A stretch of 64,000 nt of DNA from an uncultured Clostridia bacterium (GCA_948466345.1 CAOKAC010000003.1:62001-126000); one strand, 5' to 3'. Counted from the first letter of the stretch, positions 41,598 through 50,840 are shown. Program-made: numbers and translations. Notes: generated by a model from the letters alone, not told the origin.

Positions 41598-42050
41598 TTA
41601 TTTTCCGAACAACAGGTGCGACATTCGTTTCAGGGCTTTCGACCGAATACGGTCAATTTGTGAGTGGCCGTAGTTCAGCCGTTCCTGTAAGCGGATCGCC
41701 GCGCCGGAGCGTAGGCTGTCGTTCATATAGAATTCCCGCAGTACGACTTGCTCCGTATCCGTCAGGGTGGCCCACGCAGGCTCGAACCAGCCCATGTATT
41801 CTACCGCCTGCCGGTATCGCTCCTGTATCACGTCGAGGGTATCCAGCGATTTTATCAGCCGCTCCTCGCCAGCCTGTGGGTTCCAGCTTGTGGGGATACT
41901 CGTCAGGGGCCGCCCACCCACAGAGGTCATACGGTCGTACAGCGCCTTTGTTTCCTGCGGGGTGATGTTGATAATTTCCCGCATGGTGGAATAGTCCTGC
42001 AAAGCCGCCACCGTAGCCGACGGTTTGTTGAGATATTTCCAAGCGATCAT
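41598..42050 (-). CDS. Sigma-like late transcription regulator (ArpU/RinA-like)
   Basis: 150 residues. The C-terminal ~60 residues (WATLTDTEQVVLREFYMNDS ... LNYGHSQIDRIRSKALKRM) are a sigma region 4-like helix-turn-helix. Similar proteins sit before packaging genes in Firmicutes prophages and turn on late transcription. The start overlaps the VRR-NUC stop (ATGA). Confidence 0.8.
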   Translation of the reverse strand: MIAWKYLNKPSATVAALQDYSTMREIINITPQETKALYDRMTSVGGRPLTSIPTSWNPQAGEERLIKSLDTLDVIQERYRQAVEYMGWFEPAWATLTDTEQVVLREFYMNDSLRSGAAIRLQERLNYGHSQIDRIRSKALKRMSHLLFGK

Positions 42051-42526
42051 AAAAATGCCTCCTTTCCGGGCCTGCTATGACGATCTTTCAAATTCACAAG
42101 AGCGTCAACTGTTGCGTCGATCTCAGCTTCCAGCGCGGCACATTCCTCCGCCTGTCCCGCCTTGCGGAGCTGGGCAGTCTGTACCAGCTTTTCGTTGATC
42201 TGCGTATTCAGGCGGCATATTTGCTGCCAGTATGCCACAGCCTCCGAAACTGGCGGGTCGTCCAGTGTCCGTTTAACTTCTTCCACGGAAACCACCTTGA
42301 CAGCCACACCGCCAGCGGCCTGTATTTTTCCAAGGGTGGCCTCCTGTAACTGGGTGAGCTTGCCGCCAGGCTGCTTCACCTCAAAAGCGTAAAACCTGCC
42401 GTCTATGCAGGCGATTATGTCCGGGATACCCGCTGTGCCGTACAGTCCGCCATGGGTTTTCCACGCGAAGCAGCGGGAGCGGGATTTCAGGTGCCGCAGA
42501 ATCGCGGCCACAATATCTTTTTCCAT
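42047..42526 (-). CDS. VRR-NUC nuclease
   Basis: 159 residues. VRR-NUC core: EKDIVAAILRHLKSR, KTHGGLYGTAGIPDIIACID (PD) and YAFEVKQPGGKLTQLQEATL (ExK). This PD-(D/E)xK-type enzyme in phages resolves branched DNA. Here the fold is extended by a ~70-residue coiled-coil tail (INEKLVQTAQLRKAGQAEEC). It lies directly after the origin-like AT-rich region. Confidence 0.9.
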   Translation of the reverse strand: MEKDIVAAILRHLKSRSRCFAWKTHGGLYGTAGIPDIIACIDGRFYAFEVKQPGGKLTQLQEATLGKIQAAGGVAVKVVSVEEVKRTLDDPPVSEAVAYWQQICRLNTQINEKLVQTAQLRKAGQAEECAALEAEIDATVDALVNLKDRHSRPGKEAFL

Positions 42527-42548
42527 TTTGCGTTCCTCCGTCGCAAAA

Positions 42549-42659
42549 TGACAAGTTTGACGGGAAAAAGCAAATTGCTATATATATCTTTTATTTATAT
42601 TTAGAAACACCCTCTGGTTCTATATGTAGAGAGGTGAACAACCCTCGTCAAACCCGTCA
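42549..42659. other. Candidate phage replication origin: AT-rich core between inverted repeats
   Basis: A 13-bp imperfect inverted repeat (TGACAAGTTTGAC at 42549-42561; GTCAAACCCGTCA at 42647-42659, two mismatches) flanks about 85 bases with a long A/T stretch (TATATATATCTTTTATTTAT). It sits between the primase/helicase gene and the nuclease gene. An origin or operator function is an inference from layout. Confidence 0.4.
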
Positions 42660-42664
42660 CTTTT

Positions 42665-45160
42665 TTATTTTTGCAGGCCAAGCCCGCGCCAGATCCGTCT
42701 GGAAGCAACATTGTCCGTCGCTCGACGTATCGTTGGCGCTATGCCCTCAATATCCTTGTTGAAATTCGTCTGTGACATGGCTCGCAGACCATTCCGGGCG
42801 CAATACTCCCGATACCGGTCAAAGACCTCCTCGCGCACAGATACCACGTCGGGATTTACCTCGCAGCATTCCTCCACGAACAGCAGGGCGCTGTTGGATT
42901 CAATGCGATACCGGCGCAACTCCTCCGCCGTGGCCTCGGTTTCCGTAAACTGATAGTTTTGCGCTATGAGCCTGTGCAGCCCGGCCAACGCCCAGCAGAG
43001 AATACCGTCCCGCTCCGTCGCCAGCTTTTCCAGCAGGTTCGGGTCACGTTTCGCCTTGGGTACGGAATGAGAAAACCGGATGATAATCAGCCGCCGGTAA
43101 AACCCGTCGGAGCGGTCGCCGTAGTTGCGGGGGATTTCGTTGCAGCTAAACAGGAACCGCGCATAAGGCCTGAATGAGAATGGGTCTTTGTTTTTGCGCT
43201 CAGCGGAGATATAGTCCTCGCCGGTGGCCGCCTTGAAAAATCCGTTGTCCTCAATGGCCTTGGTCGGCAAGTCCGCGAAGATATTTGCCAGCTTACCGAA
43301 CAGTTCCGCCTTGTTGAACCGGTCGCCCAGTCCCTGCCATGGGATATTCGACACATTCTCCCGGCCCAGCAGAATATCCTGTACCACGGAAAGAATGGTG
43401 GATTTTCCCGCGTTGGGCGCACCCACCAAGACAAAGGATTTTTGCGCCTTGTTCAGCGGCACGAGAAAATACCCGAGTATTTCCTGCATGAGATAAATCT
43501 CTGGCTCATCCAGTACGCCGCCGAGATATTGCAGGAACGCCGGGCATTTTGCGTCGGGGTCATAGGCCGCCTGGATTTGCACCGTAGAATAGAAGTCCGG
43601 GGTATGGGGCTTCATGCTGCCGTCCAGTACGTTATATAGCCCGTTTTTCAGGTTGATAACAAAGGGATTGGCGTTGATTTCATCCAGCGCCTTGTCAATC
43701 TGAATCCGCCACTGCCACGCACAGTCGGTTATGGCGTTCTGCGTCGCGGAACCGACCAGCATATATTCACGCACCTTGTTCGCTGCCCACAAATCGGTGC
43801 GTATCTGATACACTCCCTTTTCATAAGCGTAAAACGCGCCGGTCGAATAAAAGGCCGCGACTTCCTTTACCAAAAAGTCGGCCAGAATACCAGGACGGAA
43901 CCGAAGCCCGCCGCGCTCGGTCACTTCGTACCAGTCGGGCAATGCATTGCCCTCGGCAGCTTGCCGGTTTTCCTTGTTGGCGGCATACGCCTTGTACAGT
44001 TCCTTGTGGTAGGAAATCAGCGCCTTGGTATCCGCCGGTTTGATCCGAAAATGCTCTTTTACCTCATACTCAATAAACGCCCCCACGTCCAACGGCTCCA
44101 AGTTGTACAGGGACTCTTTTACAAACTGCTTGGCTGCCCTCATGTCCTCGACCGGAGAGGTGTATACCTCCGCAGCGGCCAGCGCTGTCCGCAGTTCCTC
44201 CAAGGTCAGAGGCAGATAGCAAAGAGCCGCCGGAGCCTTGCAGGTGCAGGAGCCGTCCGCCAGCTTCGGGCAGGCAAAGCCCTTTTCCGCTATGGCCTTG
44301 CAGGTGATAGGCTTGGTGCCGCTTTGAAGAAAGTGCCGGATTTTCTCCTGCGTTTCCGCCGCCTTATATTTTGGATAAAGAGCCGACAGCTCGTGGATGG
44401 CCCGGTCGCCACCCTCAAAAACCGCCAGATTGGTAATCATGCTGTACCAGTCGTGTTCCGAGAGGGTCGCCGCCAGTTCCCGGCAGTGTTGCAGGAAGGC
44501 GCAGCGGCTGAGTACCAGCGAAAGGCCCTGCCGCGTCCCCTTGGCTGCTGGCCCGGCGGTCGGGGCGGCTTCTTCGGGAACCGGCGGAAGGTGCTGTTCC
44601 AGCTCGGCCTGCGTATACCGAAGCTCCGGGTGATAATGGATACACTCCACCGCCACCGGTTCCTCCTTGCAATGATTGAAGCCCGGCAAACGCAGCACCC
44701 GGCTCTCATTAACGCAGGTTCTATCCCCGTGGAACTGTGCCGCGAGGCGCTTTTGCACCCGGCGGAAGGCCGCCACGTCGCCGTCCTTTATGAGCCAGTA
44801 TGTATGCAGGGATTTCCGGGTTCGCACAATGAACGAGGGTTCCAGCGGGAACGCCTCAATCTGCCGGAGCTGCTCGTCCAGCGATAGCTCGTCGCATTCC
44901 ATGAATTGCGCATTGATCCGGGTGATGTCGCTGTCCTCATGCCCGCCGAAGTTCACCACAAAGTAAATCCCACGGTTTTGCTTGTTGTGCTTTTGGAGGG
45001 TGCCTATCAGGCCCGGCAGACCGGAGAGGGTTGTTTCTAGCTTAGCACCCTTGAAGGTGCCAGTCTTTTTATCGTCGAATACCCGCAGGCAAATCCGCTC
45101 ACCCAGCCCGAAAAAAGGTCGCAGAAATTCCTCGAGTGGGATATTCAGGGCTTGTTTCAT
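42665..45160 (-). CDS. Phage primase-helicase (RepB-like primase domain plus D5/P4 superfamily 3 helicase)
   Basis: 831 residues. Residues ~75-190 look like a RepB/PrimPol-type primase: QFMECDELSLDEQ, RTRKSLHTYWLI and RVLRLPGFNHCKEE. A central zinc-like segment (CPKLADGSCTCKAPAALC) follows. From ~400 the D5-type helicase has Walker A GAPNAGKSTILSV, Walker B DLPTKAIED and the FSCNEIPRNYGDRSDGFYRR motif. It primes and unwinds phage DNA during replication. ATG overlaps the DUF4406 stop (ATGA). Confidence 0.93.
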   Translation of the reverse strand: MKQALNIPLEEFLRPFFGLGERICLRVFDDKKTGTFKGAKLETTLSGLPGLIGTLQKHNKQNRGIYFVVNFGGHEDSDITRINAQFMECDELSLDEQLRQIEAFPLEPSFIVRTRKSLHTYWLIKDGDVAAFRRVQKRLAAQFHGDRTCVNESRVLRLPGFNHCKEEPVAVECIHYHPELRYTQAELEQHLPPVPEEAAPTAGPAAKGTRQGLSLVLSRCAFLQHCRELAATLSEHDWYSMITNLAVFEGGDRAIHELSALYPKYKAAETQEKIRHFLQSGTKPITCKAIAEKGFACPKLADGSCTCKAPAALCYLPLTLEELRTALAAAEVYTSPVEDMRAAKQFVKESLYNLEPLDVGAFIEYEVKEHFRIKPADTKALISYHKELYKAYAANKENRQAAEGNALPDWYEVTERGGLRFRPGILADFLVKEVAAFYSTGAFYAYEKGVYQIRTDLWAANKVREYMLVGSATQNAITDCAWQWRIQIDKALDEINANPFVINLKNGLYNVLDGSMKPHTPDFYSTVQIQAAYDPDAKCPAFLQYLGGVLDEPEIYLMQEILGYFLVPLNKAQKSFVLVGAPNAGKSTILSVVQDILLGRENVSNIPWQGLGDRFNKAELFGKLANIFADLPTKAIEDNGFFKAATGEDYISAERKNKDPFSFRPYARFLFSCNEIPRNYGDRSDGFYRRLIIIRFSHSVPKAKRDPNLLEKLATERDGILCWALAGLHRLIAQNYQFTETEATAEELRRYRIESNSALLFVEECCEVNPDVVSVREEVFDRYREYCARNGLRAMSQTNFNKDIEGIAPTIRRATDNVASRRIWRGLGLQK

Positions 45161-45579
45161 TCCGTCACCTCCAAGCAGCGGTCGTCAAAGTAGCGGATCG
45201 GCAAAGCGCGCTCCTTGGCCTTTTCAATTTCCACCGCCATTCCCTTGGTGATATTCCGCCCAAACACCCAGACTTCCTTGCATTTCTTCTGCAATACCAG
45301 CCCGAAAAAGATGCCGAGCCGCCGCTGCTCCGGGTCGTCTTCCTCCATGAATTGCGGAAACAGCAGGTGCGGTGCGATGGGGATACAGTTTTGTAATACC
45401 GCGAAGCGGCAGTATCCCTGCGCCCGGCGGACGTTGCGCTCAGTATCCCCGGCATAGGGGGAACAGATGAAAACCAGCGGACGATATGCCGTGCGCTTGG
45501 CCTCACGTTCGATATTCGTCAGCGCCTCGTAGACCGTGGGGTCAAAATACCGCTCCGCGTTGTACAGATTGACGCTCAT
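45157..45579 (-). CDS. DUF4406 protein (nucleoside deoxyribosyltransferase-like)
   Basis: 140 residues with RPLVFICSPYAGDTERNVRR and PIAPHLLFPQFMEEDDPEQR, then VWVFGRNITKGMAVEIEKAK. This is the DUF4406 fold, close to nucleoside 2-deoxyribosyltransferases, so a role in nucleotide metabolism during replication is possible. Overlaps the polymerase and primase genes by 4 bases each. Confidence 0.88.
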   Translation of the reverse strand: MSVNLYNAERYFDPTVYEALTNIEREAKRTAYRPLVFICSPYAGDTERNVRRAQGYCRFAVLQNCIPIAPHLLFPQFMEEDDPEQRRLGIFFGLVLQKKCKEVWVFGRNITKGMAVEIEKAKERALPIRYFDDRCLEVTE

Positions 45580-47507
45580 CGGGTCACCTCCATTTCCGCC
45601 AATTCTCCGAAGCTCGGCCCAAAGGCCGCCTCGGCGACAATCGGTACGTCAAATTCCGGGAACGGCTGCGCTTCCATACAGGAACGGATCAGCGCCGCCG
45701 CTTCCTGTACCTTGTCGGCGGGCAACTCAAACACCAGCTCGTCGTGGATTTGCAGCAAAGGCCGCAGCCACGGGTATTCTGGCAGCCTCACCACCAGCCG
45801 GGCAAGGGCCAGCTTCAAAATGTCAGCGGCGGTTCCCTGTATGGGGGTGTTCATGGCGCAGCGTTCCGCAAAGCTCTTTTTGCCCCAATCCTCCGAGGCA
45901 ATGCCGGGCAGATACCGCCTGCGTCCCAGCCATGTTTCGCTGTACCGGTGCACTTTGGCCTGCCGTTTCACCACGTCTTGCCAAGTGGCAAGCTGAGGAT
46001 ACCCGGCTTTCAGGTTCGCTATAATCCGCTCGCAATCTTCGAGGGGCGTATCCAGCCCGGCCTTGAATTTCAGTGTCCGTTGCAGCCCGCGAGGGAACAG
46101 TCCGAAAAATACACCAAAGTTACAGTTTTTCGCTATGGTACGGCGCTCCTTGTAATCGGAAGCATTTTTGTCCACCGCCTGCTCAAAGGGGATTTTGTAA
46201 ATGACGGAGGTGGTCTGCGCATGAATATCCCCGCCGCTCCGGTAAGTTTGGAGCATGGTATCGTCTCGGCAATAAAACGCACCCACCCGCAGCTCAATCT
46301 GGCTGAAATCCAGCGAGAGCAGGACGCGGCCCTCCGGGGCCACAATCATGGAACGGATACCCACCGGGTCGTTGCCCTTACGTGGCGTATTTTGAAGGTT
46401 GGGGTTCCGGGAAACGAACCGTCCCGTTTCCGTACCGAGCGGCATAAGGTCGGGGTGAATCCGCCCGGTGGCTCCGTTGATATGTCCCATGTATCCGTCC
46501 AAATAGGTACTCTTGATTTTTCCCCAACGGCGGTATTCCTGCACCAGTTCAAAGAGCCGCACCAGCTCCGGTTTATGCTCCCGACACCAGTCGGCCAGCA
46601 GAATCATGGCCTCGTCATCAGCCGCTTCCTGATACTTGGCCGTCGTTTTAAGTACCGGCAGGCCAAGATCGGTGTAAAGATAACTTTTAAATGCGGAGGT
46701 GCTGGCGTTCTGACCGATCTCCACATCGCCAATTATAAAGGCGATTTCCTGCCGGATAGCGGCGAGGCGCTCCTCGGCTTCTTTCTGCTTTTTCTCCATA
46801 GCCACTCGATCCACGAGCAGCCCGTTATATCGCATAAGACCGCAATACACTGCCGTGGGGCTTTCCACCTGCTCCACAAGGCGGTGGTGCTTCGGCAGAT
46901 ATTTGTCGAACCAGCCATTAAACAAGTGATACAGCCGCAGGGCATAGTCGCTGTCGGCGCAGGCGTACCGCACGGTTTCTTCATCCTGTGGGTTCAGCTC
47001 GTCAAAAAACCGTCCGCCGGTCACGGTTAAAAAATCCGGTAGCTCCACATGAAAAAGCTGCGGCACAAGGGTTTTCATGCCGCTGTCCGAAATGCCCCGA
47101 AACTGTGTCCTGCTTTTCAAAGTAAGCTGGGCTGCCGCAATCGTGTCATAGCAGGGCGGCTGCACCACCGACCCCAAGGCGTATAGAAACATGGCCTCAA
47201 ACGCCAGATTGTGGGCCACCTTTATCACGTCGGTATTTTCAAATACTGCCTGCCGCAGATAGTCCATGACCCCCTCCGGCTTGGCGGCATTGCGCCCGAT
47301 CCGGTGCCGCAACGGGATATATATGCCGCTGTCCTCGGCCACCGAAAGGCTCACACCAGTGATGGCCGCCTTGTGTGCGTCCAGCGCCGCCCGCTCCTCG
47401 GAGCGGTAATCCTCGGTGGGCGAGGTTTCAAAGTCAAACGCCACCACGTCGGATCCGGCCAGATATTCCTGTATTTTTTTCAGCGATAAAACGCAAGTAT
47501 AGTTCAT
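45576..47507 (-). CDS. Phage family A DNA polymerase
   Basis: 643 residues from ATG 47507 (GGAGG upstream; the ORF extends in frame to 47561 without a good site). The N-terminal 3'-5' exonuclease has VVAFDFETSPTEDYRSEE. The polymerase motifs are A: LLSLDFSQIELRVGAF, B: RRTIAKNCNFGVFFGLFPRG, C: LLQIHDELVFELP. It replicates the phage genome. A family A enzyme beside a D5-type primase/helicase is standard for clostridial siphoviruses. Confidence 0.95.
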   Translation of the reverse strand: MNYTCVLSLKKIQEYLAGSDVVAFDFETSPTEDYRSEERAALDAHKAAITGVSLSVAEDSGIYIPLRHRIGRNAAKPEGVMDYLRQAVFENTDVIKVAHNLAFEAMFLYALGSVVQPPCYDTIAAAQLTLKSRTQFRGISDSGMKTLVPQLFHVELPDFLTVTGGRFFDELNPQDEETVRYACADSDYALRLYHLFNGWFDKYLPKHHRLVEQVESPTAVYCGLMRYNGLLVDRVAMEKKQKEAEERLAAIRQEIAFIIGDVEIGQNASTSAFKSYLYTDLGLPVLKTTAKYQEAADDEAMILLADWCREHKPELVRLFELVQEYRRWGKIKSTYLDGYMGHINGATGRIHPDLMPLGTETGRFVSRNPNLQNTPRKGNDPVGIRSMIVAPEGRVLLSLDFSQIELRVGAFYCRDDTMLQTYRSGGDIHAQTTSVIYKIPFEQAVDKNASDYKERRTIAKNCNFGVFFGLFPRGLQRTLKFKAGLDTPLEDCERIIANLKAGYPQLATWQDVVKRQAKVHRYSETWLGRRRYLPGIASEDWGKKSFAERCAMNTPIQGTAADILKLALARLVVRLPEYPWLRPLLQIHDELVFELPADKVQEAAALIRSCMEAQPFPEFDVPIVAEAAFGPSFGELAEMEVTR

Positions 47508-47574
47508 ACATCCTCCAATCTGCCCGAAAAGCGGAGGGGGCCGTCCGGCCCCGTTCCGCATGGGCTGGGTATCA

Positions 47575-48315
47575 TCACAGAGCTTCTATAACCTCTCCGG
47601 TTTCCGGGTCTACCAGCGGCGCAGCCTCCGCCGCTTCTTCTGCGTCAAATCCCACGCGGCGGCTGTATACTTTCACCTGTTCGGTGAGGCTGTTAATGAG
47701 AATTTGCTCCTCACTGGTAAGCGGTCGATCAATGGAGAACTGCGCCTGCGAGTAGGCGATACCGCTGGAGTTGGTCGCCTTACGCAGCGAAAAGCGCGTC
47801 ACCACCATGTTGCTCTTGCGCCCTTTGGAGAGCAGCCGCTTGATATACCGGGAAAATTCCTTCATAGAACCGGTGGGCAACGAAAGAATGAGCGGGAACA
47901 TTTCTCCCTCCCGCAGCAGGAATATCCGGCGGCGGTTTTTGCAAGCTTTCGCGTTGTTTTCGCCAGAACCAAACTGGTTGAGAGGGCATTTTGCACAGAC
48001 GCCGCCCGGATCGCCCTCGCCGTTCACGCCGTCAAAAGAGCCGCAATCGGGTGGGTTGCTGCCGCCGGTGTATTTTTCCTTGTAATATTGCAACACCGGA
48101 TGGTGGTACAGGATAACCGCCGAAAATTCCTTGACGGTTTCCGGTTCATCTGCGTCGTCACCGGGTAGTTCAAACATGGTGGCACCGCCCGCCGGGATTT
48201 TTACGCGGTCAAAGCCGCCCTCCAAGCCTTCCAACTCCTCGGCCATGCTCTCGTTCATATCGAGGTCGGCAAGGGCCAGAAAACCGCTGCCGGTCGTCGT
48301 GATTTCTTTGTTCAT
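47575..48315 (-). CDS. Phage replication-module protein, putative zinc/ssDNA-binding
   Basis: 246 residues. Four to five cysteines in PPDCGSFDG, GVCAKCPLNQFG and KACKNRRR form a likely zinc site. The C-terminal tail is acidic. It lies between the helicase-associated gene and DNA polymerase. Single-stranded DNA-binding proteins of this size are expected there, but I do not recognise an OB-fold signature. GGAGGAAC precedes the ATG. Confidence 0.7.
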   Translation of the reverse strand: MNKEITTTGSGFLALADLDMNESMAEELEGLEGGFDRVKIPAGGATMFELPGDDADEPETVKEFSAVILYHHPVLQYYKEKYTGGSNPPDCGSFDGVNGEGDPGGVCAKCPLNQFGSGENNAKACKNRRRIFLLREGEMFPLILSLPTGSMKEFSRYIKRLLSKGRKSNMVVTRFSLRKATNSSGIAYSQAQFSIDRPLTSEEQILINSLTEQVKVYSRRVGFDAEEAAEAAPLVDPETGEVIEAL

Positions 48316-48334
48316 GGATAGTTCCTCCTGTCAT

Positions 48335-48751
48335 TTACTTTGAAGATTTCCGCAGGCTCACGCTGGTTTTTTCAAAGACATTCACCAGCCCGTCGAGCCA
48401 TGCAGGCAATACGTCGCCATTCTCCGAAATCTGTTCCTTGACGAAAGCGGAAAGGCTGTTGGCGTTGACCGTTTCATATACAAGATCGCCGTATCCCTTG
48501 CCACGCAGAGCGGCAAACAGGTCGTTCTTGCGGCCAGCGGTCGCAGAAGCGCGTGTTTTGGTCGTCAGGCAGAACATAGTCCCCGCACGGGTAAAATTCT
48601 GCGTTTCACTCTCCGCCATCATTTCCGAGAGGCGATAATCCACCTCGTCAATTTCGGCGTTTATCTCTTTGAGCCGCTGCTCGACTTCGGCCTTTGCTTC
48701 CCGAAGCGCCCGGAGCTGGTCGGCTAATTCAAATAGTTGTTCAGACATCAT
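48335..48751 (-). CDS. Conserved phage protein with N-terminal coiled coil
   Basis: 138 residues. The N-terminal ~45 residues form a coiled coil (LRALREAKAEVEQRLKEINA). The rest (TRAGTMFCLTTKTRASATAG ... NANSLSAFVKEQISENGD) is a conserved phage pattern. Position between helicase and zinc protein suggests a replication or recombination helper. Start after AGGAGG overlapping the helicase stop. Confidence 0.75.
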   Translation of the reverse strand: MMSEQLFELADQLRALREAKAEVEQRLKEINAEIDEVDYRLSEMMAESETQNFTRAGTMFCLTTKTRASATAGRKNDLFAALRGKGYGDLVYETVNANSLSAFVKEQISENGDVLPAWLDGLVNVFEKTSVSLRKSSK

Positions 48752-48757
48752 TTCCTC

Positions 48758-50098
48758 CTATGCCGAAAACGGATTTTTTCCGTTCCGGTAATCGTCTATC
48801 AGGGTGCGGGCAAGGTCGGCCTTGCTTTTCAGGGATTCCAGCACCTTTTCATCCACCGTTCCACGAGCCACCAAGTACAGATAGGTGCAGGGGTTATGCT
48901 GGCCTACTCGGTGAATCCGCGCCTTGGCCTGCTCAAAATTCGACATGGAATAGTCGAGGGAATAGAACACCATGGTGGAAGCTGCCGTCAGGGTGATACC
49001 AAGTCCTGCCGTAGCGATCTGGCCCACAAAGACCGACACTGCTGGGTCGTTCTGAAATTGCGATACCTGCTCGTCCCGGTCTTTTACCTCACCGGTGATA
49101 CAGGAATACCGCAGGTTCCGCTTTTCCAGCAGCTTGCAGATAGTATGGATTTCTGGGATGAAGCGGGCAATTATCACCAGCTTTTGTTCCTCCATCGTCG
49201 CGCCGTCCAGAATATCCTCCAAGGCCGACAACTTGGCGCAGCTCACCTGTTCCACGGCAGCGGTTTCGTCATTGCCGATAAATCCGCCCGTAAGCTGAGA
49301 CAGACGAAGGAGTCGGGTCAAAATGTTCGGGGCTGTTACCTCGCCGCCGTACAGCTCTGCATAGCTCTCTTTTACGAGACCCTTGTATATCCGCAGGGCC
49401 GCAGGCTCTAATTCCACCTGCCGGATCACGTCGGTAGTTTCCGGCAAATCCAGACATTCCGCCTTGGTCGCCCGGTAGGATATGCTGTGGATTTTTTCGG
49501 TTAGTTCCGCCTCCATGGATTGTTTGAGTACCGGCGTGTGGTTCCCATAACCCACCATGTCGAAGTAACGATTGCGGAAGACGTAGAAGCTGCCGCCGAA
49601 AATAGACGGGTTCAGGAATTTGAACGGTGAGAACACGTCAATGGCCTTGTTGGTGATAAGCGTCCCGGTGAGGAGCAGGCGATACCGCGCCGCTGCACCC
49701 AATCGGTGCATAGCCTTACTGGCGGAAATATTGTGGGTTTTGATTTTATGGCCCTCGTCTGCAATTATCAGGTCAGGCTGCCATGCAAGCAGGTCTTTTT
49801 CCATCCGCCATGCGGATTCATAGTTCACCACGACCACCTGCAGAGCGGTGCCGGTCATGTGCCGCAGGGTATCCAGCTTCTTGGCGCTACTGCCGGTCAA
49901 AATTGCCAGCGAATAGGGATAAGCCGCAAACTTCTGGAATTCCTCCTCCCACACCCCAAGGATGGAGAGCGGAGCGACAACCAGCACCCTGCGAATCCGG
50001 CCCGCCTGCGACAGCGCACCGATGATGGCGATAGCGGTCAAACTCTTTCCGGTTCCCATTTCCATGAGAAGCGCAGCCCCTTGGCTCGTCATGCTCAT
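48758..50098 (-). CDS. Phage SNF2-type DNA helicase, C-terminal part (split gene)
   Basis: 446 residues, ATG overlapping the stop of the HNH gene (ATGA) with a GGGAGGTGG site. Walker A is LLMEMGTGKSLTAI, motif II DEGH, motif VI QAKARIHRVGQHNP. The Q-motif part that normally precedes Walker A is missing here and is encoded at 50462-50650. The split is exactly filled by an HNH gene. The C-terminal helicase domain is complete (DVIRQVELEPAALRIYKGL, YSLDYSMSNFEQAKARIHRV). It may act with the small N-terminal piece or alone. Confidence 0.88.
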   Translation of the reverse strand: MSMTSQGAALLMEMGTGKSLTAIAIIGALSQAGRIRRVLVVAPLSILGVWEEEFQKFAAYPYSLAILTGSSAKKLDTLRHMTGTALQVVVVNYESAWRMEKDLLAWQPDLIIADEGHKIKTHNISASKAMHRLGAAARYRLLLTGTLITNKAIDVFSPFKFLNPSIFGGSFYVFRNRYFDMVGYGNHTPVLKQSMEAELTEKIHSISYRATKAECLDLPETTDVIRQVELEPAALRIYKGLVKESYAELYGGEVTAPNILTRLLRLSQLTGGFIGNDETAAVEQVSCAKLSALEDILDGATMEEQKLVIIARFIPEIHTICKLLEKRNLRYSCITGEVKDRDEQVSQFQNDPAVSVFVGQIATAGLGITLTAASTMVFYSLDYSMSNFEQAKARIHRVGQHNPCTYLYLVARGTVDEKVLESLKSKADLARTLIDDYRNGKNPFSA

Positions 50099-50523
50099 TT
50101 ACTCCACCTCCCTCGGCTGTCACGCCGCTGGGTTTTGGTGTGCTCTGATTGAGAGGGCAGCACTTCCAGATTCATAGGGTCGTTGTTCAGTTTGTCACCG
50201 TCCCGGTGGTGAACCACCTCGCCGGGACGTAGGGGCCTGCCCAGCATGGCCTCCGCAGCCGCCCGGTGTTCATGCCTGCCGTAGAATTTCCGGTAAGCCT
50301 TCCCGGCACCTGTGCCGGACAGCTTTTCCCGGTGCTTCTTTCGGGAGGATACCGAGCCGCCCGGTCTATTGAGCGGATTTCCCGAGCGGTTATACTCCGC
50401 CAGTCGTCGGGCGTTCCATTTTCGGACGTGAGCCGCGCAGCAGAAATTGTGTTGCCGCACCTTATGTACGGACTTCTGGAATTCCCGACCGCACCAGCCG
50501 CATTTCACTGTCGCTTGGGCCAT
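50095..50523 (-). CDS. HNH homing endonuclease inserted in helicase gene
   Basis: 142 residues. N-terminal zinc module CGWCGREFQKSVHKVRQHNF ... CAAH, then basic region and the HNH_3 core GEVVHHRDGDKLNNDPMNLE. The ATG follows directly on the last conserved helicase codons, and its TGA overlaps the ATG of the helicase C-part. Frame differs from the helicase (+1), so it is not an intein, and no room exists for intron RNA. It is probably a selfish gene that split the helicase. Confidence 0.9.
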   Translation of the reverse strand: MAQATVKCGWCGREFQKSVHKVRQHNFCCAAHVRKWNARRLAEYNRSGNPLNRPGGSVSSRKKHREKLSGTGAGKAYRKFYGRHEHRAAAEAMLGRPLRPGEVVHHRDGDKLNNDPMNLEVLPSQSEHTKTQRRDSRGRWSK

Positions 50524-50650
50524 CCCGCTCACCACCTTCGGACAGCAGGCTGAACAGTCCACAAACAAAATTGAAGGCTTCGACTTGGTGCCGGTATGGC
50601 GTGGCTCGGATCGGCATAGGCACCACCGGCTGCGGGTCATGCGCATTCAT
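50462..50650 (-). CDS. Phage SNF2-type helicase, N-terminal piece (Q-motif fragment)
   Basis: 62 residues. The first ~40 (RATPYRHQVEAFNFVCGLFS, with the helicase Q-motif YRHQ) match the normal start of the SNF2 helicase whose rest begins at 50098. After LLSEGGER the frame runs out through the start of the HNH gene and stops, giving a foreign tail (PSDSEMRLVRSGIPEVRT). N- and C-pieces are in the same phase of the DNA. Confidence 0.78.
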   Translation of the reverse strand: MNAHDPQPVVPMPIRATPYRHQVEAFNFVCGLFSLLSEGGERDGPSDSEMRLVRSGIPEVRT

Positions 50651-50840
50651 GGCTCGCCACCTCCGGCACCTCTTGGACGCAAAGCGCCTGCACACTGCCG
50701 CCCGGCACGATCACCATCACCCGGCCCTTTTCGCCCAGCAGCTTTTGCAACACCCGCTCTCGCAAGGATACCGTCTTACAGCGGACGATCCCGCCGGTTT
50801 CCGGCTTCTCTGCAATGCTGATTTTTAGGTTGTGTTTCAT
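50637..50840 (-). CDS. Conserved small phage protein
   Basis: 67 residues (MKHNLKISIAEKPETGGIVR, then KTVSLRERVLQKLLGEKGRV). The family is common before SNF2 helicase genes in clostridial prophages; function unknown. GAGAAAGG precedes the ATG. The stop overlaps the helicase N-piece start. Confidence 0.75.
   Translation of the reverse strand: MKHNLKISIAEKPETGGIVRCKTVSLRERVLQKLLGEKGRVMVIVPGGSVQALCVQEVPEVASHECA

Noticed and set aside
50095..50650. Group I intron or intein inside the helicase
   Set aside because: The insert is filled completely by the HNH frame, leaving no room for intron RNA, and the HNH frame is not in phase with the helicase, so protein splicing is not possible.
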